Positions 7,802 through 12,549 of a stretch of DNA of 17,163 nt are shown here, one piece after another. How positions within the stretch are numbered: position 1 is the stretch's first letter; every line of letters starts with the position of its first letter. The notes beneath the pieces were generated by a model. That model was given only the letters and a program-made list of their open reading frames with translations, made no database searches and was not told the DNA's origin. Source of the DNA: JADJNW01 sp046314415 (GTDB lineage Bacteria; Bacteroidota; Bacteroidia; Chitinophagales; Saprospiraceae); assembly GCA_046314415.1 (NCBI GenBank), contig JBKBWT010000105.1, forward strand, positions 1 through 17,163, given 5' to 3'. Position numbers and translations under genes: made by a program.

Positions 7802-7818
7802 CAAAATAAGCCTCAGAC

Positions 7819-7831
7819 TGTCATTTTGACA
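7819..7831. promoter_or_regulatory. palindromic candidate activator site upstream of groES
   Basis: TGTCA-TTT-TGACA is a perfect 5-bp inverted repeat with a 3-base centre. Its centre lies about 77 bases upstream of the start site predicted from the sigma-54-like element at 7875-7891, close to where sigma-54 activators bind. It is not a CIRCE element, which would read TTAGCACTC-N9-GAGTGCTAA. Confidence 0.45.
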
Positions 7832-7874
7832 TTTATAACAATTCTTATACGTGCCAAAAATTAAATTTCCCGGC

Positions 7875-7891
7875 TTGGCATTACAATTGCT
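7875..7891 (+). promoter_or_regulatory. sigma-54 (-24/-12) promoter candidate for groESL
   Basis: TTGGCATTACAATTGCT matches the sigma-54 consensus YTGGCACG-N4-TTGCW at all positions except the two after TGGCA. The GG (7877-7878) and GC (7889-7890) are separated by exactly 10 bases, the required spacing. The predicted start is near 7902. Confidence 0.6.
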
Positions 7892-7914
7892 CCTGGCGAA
7901 GTGATAAAAGTTTC

Positions 7915-7922
7915 TACCTTTG
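7915..7922 (+). promoter_or_regulatory. housekeeping TAnnTTTG box for groESL
   Basis: TACCTTTG is an exact match to the Bacteroidota -7 box, 31 bases before the groES ATG. No good TTG lies 19-21 bases upstream (CTG at 7893-7895 is the nearest), and that region overlaps the end of the sigma-54-like element, so the two promoters could compete or act under different conditions. Confidence 0.55.
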
Positions 7923-7953
7923 CAATCCTTTCCAAATTAAAATAATAATCATA

Positions 7954-8232
7954 ATGAGCACAATAACGATGAAACCAATTAGTGATCGGGTGGTGATCAA
8001 ACCGGCAGCGGCAGAAGAAACCACGAAAGGTGGTATCATTATTCCCGACACCGCCAAAGAAAAACCGCAAAAAGGCGAAGTAGTAGCGGTGGGTCCGGGT
8101 AAAGACGGCAATCTGATGACGGTGCATACCGGCGACACAGTATTATATGGTAAGTATGCGGGTCAGAAAATTGAACTCAACGGCGAGGAATACCTCATCA
8201 TGCGTGAAGATGAAATTTTAGTTATTCTATAG
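7954..8232 (+). CDS. groS: co-chaperonin GroES
   Basis: A 92-residue Hsp10 subunit that caps the GroEL chamber as a heptamer in the cytoplasm. Seen are the MKPISDRVVIKP opening strand, the mobile loop EETTKGGIIIPDTAKEKPQ that docks on GroEL, GEVVAVGPG, and the closing GEEYLIMREDEILVIL. The length is typical. The ATG at 7954 gives a five-residue lead (MSTIT) before a second Met at 7969; either would keep the fold. groEL follows after a 93-base gap containing a structured segment. Upstream control appears to combine a sigma-54-like promoter with a housekeeping box. Confidence 0.97.
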   Translation: MSTITMKPISDRVVIKPAAAEETTKGGIIIPDTAKEKPQKGEVVAVGPGKDGNLMTVHTGDTVLYGKYAGQKIELNGEEYLIMREDEILVIL

Positions 8233-8236
8233 ATTA

Positions 8237-8285
8237 TGATACTGTAATATTAAAATATTATTTTTTCTTAAGCAAAACAGTATCA
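8237..8285 (+). promoter_or_regulatory. nested hairpin structure in the groES-groEL intergenic region
   Basis: Outer arms TGATACTGT (8237-8245) and ACAGTATCA (8277-8285) are exact 9-base complements around a 31-base loop. Almost all of this lies between the groES stop (8232) and the groEL start (8326). Inside, TAATATT (8245-8251) and AATATTA (8254-8260) pair around AA and are followed by TTTTTTCTT, which looks like a weak attenuator. The structure could set mRNA processing or the GroES:GroEL ratio. Confidence 0.5.
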
Positions 8286-8325
8286 GGAGTAAACAATTCA
8301 ATCTTAACATTCAAAATCAATCCAA

Positions 8326-9966
8326 ATGGCTGCAAAAGACATCACTTTTGATAGTAATGCCCAGGAAAAATTAAAAAAGGGTATTGATAAATTGGCGAAT
8401 GCGGTGAAGGTAACCTTGGGTCCGAAAGGACGTAATGTGGTGATTCAGAAGAGTTTCGGAGCACCACAAATTACGAAAGACGGCGTGACGGTTGCGAAAG
8501 AAATCGAACTCGAAGACCCCATTGAAAATATGGGTGCCCAAATGCTCAAGCAAGTAGCCTCGAAAACCGCGGATATTGCCGGTGACGGCACCACAACAGC
8601 GACCGTGCTGGCACAGGCGATTGTGACCGATGGCTTGAAAAACCTGGTTGCCGGCGCCAATCCAATGGATTTGAAGCGTGGAATTGACAAGGCAGTGAAA
8701 GTAGTGGTGAACCACCTCAAGGAACAAGCGGAAATCGTAAGCGGCGATTTTAATAAAATTGAACAAGTGGCGAGTGTTTCCTCCAATAATGACGAGGAAA
8801 TCGGTAAGCTCATTGCCGACGCCATGAAGCGCGTGACGGTAGATGGTGTCATTACGGTAGAAGAAGCCAAAGGCACTGAAACCTACGTGGAAGAAGTAAG
8901 CGGGATGCAGTTTGATCGCGGTTACTTGTCGCCGTATTTTGTGACGGATGCCGAGCGAATGCTGGTTGAATACGAAGCACCGTTGATTTTGCTCACGGAT
9001 CAGAAAATTTCTAACCTTCAGGACATCCTGCCAGTGTTGGAAAAGGTGGTTAGCACCAATCGTCCCTTATTGATTATTGCAGAAGATGTTGAATCTCAGG
9101 CACTTGGCACTTTGGTTGTCAATCGTTTGCGCGGTGCGCTGAAAGTAGTAGCCGTGAAGGCACCAGGTTTTGGTGATCGGCGCAAAGCGATGTTGGAAGA
9201 TATTGCCATTTTGACCGGCGGCACGGTGATCAGTGAGGAAAAAGGCTATAAATTGGAGAATGCCAGCCTGAATGACTTGGGTCAAGCCGAAAAAGTGACC
9301 ATTGATAAAGATAACACGACGATTGTGAGTGGCATGGGTGAAGAAGAGCAAATCAAGGCGCGGATCAACCAGATTAAGGCACAGATTGAAACGACAACTT
9401 CGAGCTACGACAAGGAAAAATTGCAGGAGCGCTTGGCAAAATTGTCAGGCGGGGTGGCTATTCTATACGTTGGCGCTGCTACGGAAGTGGAAATGAAAGA
9501 AAAGAAAGACCGCGTGAATGATGCCCTGAGCGCTACCCGTGCCGCAGTGGAAGAAGGTATTGTGACCGGCGGCGGCGTGGCATTGGTGCGCACGATTGCA
9601 CCGCTGCGTAATCTGAAAGGTGCCAACGAAGATGAAAACATTGGCATCGAAATCATCAAAAAAGCGCTGGAATCGCCGCTGCGAAACATTGCCATTAATG
9701 CAGGTATGGAAGGCTCCGTGATTCTGCGTAAAGTACTCGACGGCAAAGGCAGCTTCGGCTACAATGCCCGTACCGACAAATACGAAGACCTGAAAGCCGC
9801 CGGTATCATTGATCCGGCAAAAGTTACCCGCATTGCACTGGAAAATGCAGCTTCAATAGCGAGCATGATTCTCACCACTGAAGTAACCATTAACGACAAA
9901 CCGAAAAAAGACGCCGGTGCACCAAGTATGCCAGGCGGAGCAGGTATGTACGACGATGATTATTAA
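8326..9966 (+). CDS. groL: chaperonin GroEL
   Basis: A 546-residue Hsp60 subunit of the double-heptamer folding chamber, ATP-driven and cytoplasmic. Conserved elements are LGPKGRNVV (31-39), the ATP-binding GDGTTTAT (86-93, with Asp87), RGYLSPYFVT at the apical/intermediate boundary, KAPGFGDRRKAMLEDIAILTGG, the ATRAAVEEGIVTGGGVAL segment, and the late equatorial RIALENAASIASMILTTE. The tail is short and acidic (MPGGAGMYDDDY) instead of a long GGM repeat. The length is normal. Codons are more GC-rich than in the flanking genes, consistent with high expression. It is co-transcribed with groES and ends at a good hairpin terminator. Confidence 0.98.
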   Translation: MAAKDITFDSNAQEKLKKGIDKLANAVKVTLGPKGRNVVIQKSFGAPQITKDGVTVAKEIELEDPIENMGAQMLKQVASKTADIAGDGTTTATVLAQAIVTDGLKNLVAGANPMDLKRGIDKAVKVVVNHLKEQAEIVSGDFNKIEQVASVSSNNDEEIGKLIADAMKRVTVDGVITVEEAKGTETYVEEVSGMQFDRGYLSPYFVTDAERMLVEYEAPLILLTDQKISNLQDILPVLEKVVSTNRPLLIIAEDVESQALGTLVVNRLRGALKVVAVKAPGFGDRRKAMLEDIAILTGGTVISEEKGYKLENASLNDLGQAEKVTIDKDNTTIVSGMGEEEQIKARINQIKAQIETTTSSYDKEKLQERLAKLSGGVAILYVGAATEVEMKEKKDRVNDALSATRAAVEEGIVTGGGVALVRTIAPLRNLKGANEDENIGIEIIKKALESPLRNIAINAGMEGSVILRKVLDGKGSFGYNARTDKYEDLKAAGIIDPAKVTRIALENAASIASMILTTEVTINDKPKKDAGAPSMPGGAGMYDDDY

Positions 9967-10013
9967 AATATCGACCGGCAGACACAACAGTCGCGGTTAT
10001 AAATTATGCCAAA

Positions 10014-10053
10014 AAAAGATGGCTCCTTGCGAGGGGTCATCTTTTAATTTTTT
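10014..10053 (+). terminator. rho-independent terminator of groESL
   Basis: The arm at 10014-10026 (AAAAGATGGCTCC) pairs with 10033-10045 through 13 pairs, two of them G-T, around the loop TTGCGA. It is followed by AATTTTTTT. It starts 48 bases after the groEL stop. Confidence 0.85.
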
Positions 10054-10099
10054 AGGAAAAGCAGCACCGAACAAATATTCATTTTTTAAATTTTAATCT

Positions 10100-10107
10100 T
10101 ATCTTTG
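10100..10107 (+). promoter_or_regulatory. promoter box of the small lipoprotein gene
   Basis: TATCTTTG is an exact TAnnTTTG match just downstream of the groEL terminator; only a TTC at 10078-10080 stands at the -33 distance. Transcription from here would give a leader of about 105 bases before the ATG at 10218. Confidence 0.55.
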
Positions 10108-10124
10108 TCCAAACAGAAAATTTG

Positions 10125-10176
10125 TTAGAATTCTAAAAATAAGCGTAACTTCTTTAACGTTTGGACGTTAATTTTT
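10125..10176 (+). promoter_or_regulatory. structured leader: palindrome plus hairpin with T-tract
   Basis: TTAGAATTCTAA (10125-10136) is a perfect 12-base palindrome within about 20 bases of the predicted transcription start. Further on, TTAACGT (10154-10160) and ACGTTAA (10165-10171) pair around TTGG and are followed directly by five T residues. The second element could act as an attenuator of the short gene downstream. No known riboswitch class was recognised. Confidence 0.45.
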
Positions 10177-10217
10177 AGGAATAAAATCTCATAACATATC
10201 ACAAAATATATCAAGCG

Positions 10218-10376
10218 ATGAAAAACAAAGCCCTCGCAAGTAAATCGGCAAAAACTATTGCAGCAATCGCAGCATTGGTCTTTTTCTCCTCCTGCAATCG
10301 TGGCTACGGCTGCCCTACTAATTTCTCTATTGATTTTGTAGATGTATTGAAAGCAGCAGTGGAAATTTTCTTTTAG
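10218..10376 (+). CDS. small cysteine-containing lipoprotein (52 aa), unrecognised family
   Basis: A short gene encoding 52 residues. The N-terminus is basic (MKNKALASKSAK), followed by a hydrophobic run (TIAAIAALVFF) and a lipobox-like FSSC with Cys26. The mature peptide would be about 27 residues, starting CNRGYGCPTNFS and ending KAAVEIFF. That layout is a lipoprotein signal plus a tiny mature part. A second cysteine (Cys32) sits in a GCP motif. The evidence for a real gene is its own promoter box, the signal-peptide logic, and placement 84 bases upstream of ytxJ on the same strand. I do not know its function. A link to thiol chemistry is suggested only by its neighbour and its two cysteines; the lipidated cysteine would not be free. 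Confidence 0.7.
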   Translation: MKNKALASKSAKTIAAIAALVFFSSCNRGYGCPTNFSIDFVDVLKAAVEIFF

Positions 10377-10420
10377 TAAGGCTGTACCCGCAACAAGTTT
10401 TAGAAAGTATTGTTTCTGAT

Positions 10421-10452
10421 TAAATCTTGAGTATTCAAGATTTAGGTACTCA
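10421..10452 (+). repeat. perfect inverted repeat with an alternative pairing, before ytxJ
   Basis: TAAATCTTGA (10421-10430) and its exact reverse complement at 10435-10444 flank GTAT, giving a 10-bp stem 16 bases before the ytxJ ATG. Part of it, TGAGTA (10428-10433), can instead pair with TACTCA (10447-10452), so two mutually exclusive folds are possible. No T-tract follows, so it is not an ordinary terminator; it could be an operator or an mRNA switch. Confidence 0.6.
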
Positions 10453-10460
10453 CTTATTGA

Positions 10461-10829
10461 ATGTCGGATATGATTCACTGGAAAATGCTGACGCACCCGC
10501 GCCAGATTGATGAAGTAATAACATTATCAAAGCAAAAGCCCTGTGTTATTTTTAAGCATAGCACCCGTTGTTCGGTCAGTGCGGTTGCTAAGTATCGCTT
10601 AGACAGTGATTGGAATTTCGCAGAGCGTGAAGTAGATGTATTTTTGGTCGATGTGATCGCGCACCGCGACTTGTCACAACAGATAGCGAGTAAATTGGGG
10701 GTATATCATGAATCGCCACAATTACTACTTATTCGCGATGGCGAATGTGTATATGACGCTTCTCACCTCGATATCTCAGTAGCCGATTTGCGCGAATGCC
10801 GCGAGTGTTTTGAATTTTTAACGCAATAG
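10461..10829 (+). CDS. ytxJ: bacillithiol-system redox-active protein YtxJ
   Basis: A 122-residue thioredoxin-fold protein of the YtxJ family, associated with bacillithiol and thought to act as a monothiol bacilliredoxin-like protein in the cytoplasm. Seen are PCVIFKHSTRCSVSAVAK with a single active-site Cys37 (TRCS), the ESPQLLLI segment supplying the cis-proline, and a C-terminal DISVADLRE helix. The presence of the gene implies the cell makes bacillithiol. ATGs at 10461 and 10470 both precede the conserved region; the first gives the MSD start. It follows the perfect inverted repeat and lies nine bases before mnmD, so the two are very likely one transcript. Confidence 0.92.
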   Translation: MSDMIHWKMLTHPRQIDEVITLSKQKPCVIFKHSTRCSVSAVAKYRLDSDWNFAEREVDVFLVDVIAHRDLSQQIASKLGVYHESPQLLLIRDGECVYDASHLDISVADLRECRECFEFLTQ

Positions 10830-10838
10830 CAAGAAATC

Positions 10839-11525
10839 GTGGAGCCGGATGAAATTTTTGAAACCCAGGATGGATCTCATTCTATTCAATCCAAACGCTT
10901 TGGCGTAAGTTACCATTCTAAATATGGTGCCATTCAGGAATCCCGTCACGTTTTCATCGAAGCAGGTTTATATTATAAGGCTTTGCAGCAAAAAGACATT
11001 GCCATTCTCGAATTAGGGTTTGGCACAGGCTTGAATACATTGCTGACGTACCAGGAAGCTGAGCGCCATGGCTGGACTATTTTTTACGAAACCATTGAAG
11101 CTTACCCGATTACCTTAGCTCAGGCAAATCAACTCAACTATCCAGCATTACTCGGAGCAACTTCTTTGCAAGCAGTGTTTCAAACGCTACATACCTCCAC
11201 TTGGTCGGAAAAACATATAATTAGTCCACATTTTACCTTTCAGAAGCAAAAAAAGGCTTTCCAAGATATTGATTATCAAGCTCAATTCGACTTAATTTAC
11301 TTTGATGCATTTGCGCCCGGTGCGCAGCCAGAATTATGGGAAGTGCCTTTACTCCAAAAATTATATAATGCGCTTCGATTGAATGGAATATTAGTGACCT
11401 ATTGCGCCAAAGGCAGCGTCAAACGCAACTTCCGGGAAGTAGGCTTTAAGGTAGAAGCCCTCCCTGGTCCACCAGGTAAAAGAGAGATGACCCGCTGCAT
11501 CAAGCCAGCAGTTAACGAATTATAA
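10839..11525 (+). CDS. mnmD: tRNA (5-methylaminomethyl-2-thiouridine) methyltransferase MnmD
   Basis: A 228-residue SAM-dependent methyltransferase corresponding to the N-terminal half of E. coli MnmC. It makes the final methyl transfer forming mnm5(s2)U34 in the anticodon wobble position. Motifs are the SAM-binding ELGFGTGLN (58-66), the catalytic-region YFDAFAPGAQPELW (154-167), TYCAKGSVKRNFRE (187-200) and the diagnostic GPPGKREM (210-217). The oxidase half of MnmC is absent, as in other stand-alone MnmD proteins. The start is GTG at 10839: an in-frame stop lies at 10827-10829, so no upstream ATG exists, and homology begins at once. It follows ytxJ by nine bases. Its 3' side (11526-11621) is a 96-base gap without a convincing terminator. 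Confidence 0.92.
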   Translation: MEPDEIFETQDGSHSIQSKRFGVSYHSKYGAIQESRHVFIEAGLYYKALQQKDIAILELGFGTGLNTLLTYQEAERHGWTIFYETIEAYPITLAQANQLNYPALLGATSLQAVFQTLHTSTWSEKHIISPHFTFQKQKKAFQDIDYQAQFDLIYFDAFAPGAQPELWEVPLLQKLYNALRLNGILVTYCAKGSVKRNFREVGFKVEALPGPPGKREMTRCIKPAVNEL

Positions 11526-11621
11526 AAAAGCACTAACCATTTTAAGTTTATATCTATCAGAAGTGTTAGCTGAGGTAGTAAGTTTTACAGGAGTTGTGTA
11601 AATCCGGGCAGTTACCTTATT

Positions 11622-12188
11622 TCAAATTTCGTCGCCTTCTGTTTCCAGGCTCTTTTTAGGCTTAATAACATTGATTTTTCCGTCATCGCCGTACAATTCA
11701 CGCGATTTTTTATTGTAAGCCAGTGCAGCTTCTTCGGCAGTAGCAAACATACCGATGTGAATGGATTTACGATTAACCGAAATGACAGCACGGTAGCGGT
11801 TATTTTCTTTGTAAACCCCCGTATAACCCGCGCGGCTACTGGTTTTGCGCTTCCGACTGGCAACAGAGCGGGAGCGATACACTAAATTTTCCAGCCGGCA
11901 ATCGAGTTTATTGCCGTTTTTAGCACCCACCAGATTGGTGTCGGTGGATTTGCTGGTGTTTAAAAACTTTTCCGCCACAAGTTTGTGGAGGTAAATCGTT
12001 TCCGTTTTGTAACCGCCATCTGCTTTTTTCCAGGTCTTCTGAAAAACTGCACAACCGCTGGAGTGGCGCCGCAAATTGTTGAGAAAGTCTACTTGTACCA
12101 GATAGGGATCTGATGTGAGGTACTCATACACCTTGTCATCCAACAAAACGACATCGTCGGAATTCTTGAGTTTAACTTTGTACAACAC
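11622..12188 (-). CDS. HNH-like/AP2 domain DNA-binding protein with degenerate HNH motif
   Basis: A 188-residue protein. Residues about 60-105 resemble the HNH region of homing-type endonucleases: LHKLVAEKFL (first His68) and NGNKLDCRLENLVYRS (91-106). The second histidine, normally in a VxHxxGN context, is replaced: the sequence is LVGAKNGN, with Ala89 at that place. Residues about 120-176 form an AP2 DNA-binding domain: GYTGVYKENNRYRAVISV, then IGMFATAEEAALAYNKKSRELYG and a closing INVI. HNH-AP2 pairs are known from phage and intron homing nucleases; here loss of a catalytic histidine suggests a DNA-binding role. The N-terminal 55 residues are unrecognised. The start is GTG at 12188; TTG at 12185 is an alternative, and a stop lies 12 bases upstream in frame. 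It stands alone, convergent with mnmD and divergent from the receptor gene. Confidence 0.78.
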   Translation of the reverse strand: MLYKVKLKNSDDVVLLDDKVYEYLTSDPYLVQVDFLNNLRRHSSGCAVFQKTWKKADGGYKTETIYLHKLVAEKFLNTSKSTDTNLVGAKNGNKLDCRLENLVYRSRSVASRKRKTSSRAGYTGVYKENNRYRAVISVNRKSIHIGMFATAEEAALAYNKKSRELYGDDGKINVIKPKKSLETEGDEI

Positions 12189-12549
12189 GCTCTCTGAGTT
12201 TTAGTTGTTTACGAATATCTTACCTTCTTAATACAAGTTAAAATACCCGTATTGAAAAGGGCTCTAGGCACAACAAAAGGTAGGTTCTTCGGAATTAATG
12301 CGAAATATAAACATTTTAGTTAAAATTTAGAATTTACCTTTGGCACAAAAATTTTGCATCCGTTTATAGTAATGCTTTTACGTAATCTTCACTCAAATTG
12401 CAGCTTTGTTAAGCCAACGTTTTTGCAGAAAATGCCAAAGATTGCTCAAACCATTTAATTTTTTTTTACAAAGGCGCAACACTTATTTAAATTTCCCCTA
12501 TTTTGCCTCTCTAAAAGAATATTTGTTCATATAGAGGCGACTATAACGT
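12189..12549. other. 361-base divergent intergenic region
   Basis: This gap separates the AP2 protein gene (-) from the TonB-dependent receptor (+). It holds an exact + strand promoter box at 12335-12342, a short palindrome AATAC-CC-GTATT at 12242-12253, a run of nine T at 12459-12467, and a near-match AATATTTG box at 12518-12525 close to the receptor start. No RNA gene or convincing terminator was seen. On the - strand only TACCTTTTG (12282-12274), one base too long, resembles a box for the AP2 gene. Confidence 0.6.
12335..12342 (+). promoter_or_regulatory. promoter box upstream of the TonB-dependent receptor
   Basis: TACCTTTG is an exact TAnnTTTG match with no clear -33 TTG. If used for the receptor it gives a leader of about 200 bases. 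A nearer imperfect box (AATATTTG, 12518-12525) is the alternative. Confidence 0.45.

Noticed and set aside
7852..7880. TGCCAA...TTGGCA inverted repeat upstream of groES
   Set aside because: Six-base arms with a 17-base spacer; the right arm is already explained as the -24 element of the sigma-54-like promoter.
10125..10496. 123-codon open frame on the - strand across the lipoprotein gene
   Set aside because: Its translation has no domain or signal logic, and it is antisense to the 52-residue gene and leader that have a promoter and a lipobox.
11526..11621. Possible terminator between mnmD and the convergent AP2 gene (CTAAC...GTTAG)
   Set aside because: Only 5-7 pairs with a bulge, a loop over 20 bases and no T-tract on either side.
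12340..12358. TTGGCAC followed by TTTTGCA, resembling a second sigma-54 site before the receptor gene
   Set aside because: The GG and GC are 12 bases apart instead of the required 10, and the GG overlaps an exact TAnnTTTG box that explains the TTTGG.
12372..12458. 28-codon frame MLLRNLHSN... in the receptor leader
   Set aside because: No signal, motif or start context supports it, and it could easily occur by chance; mentioned only as part of the leader.
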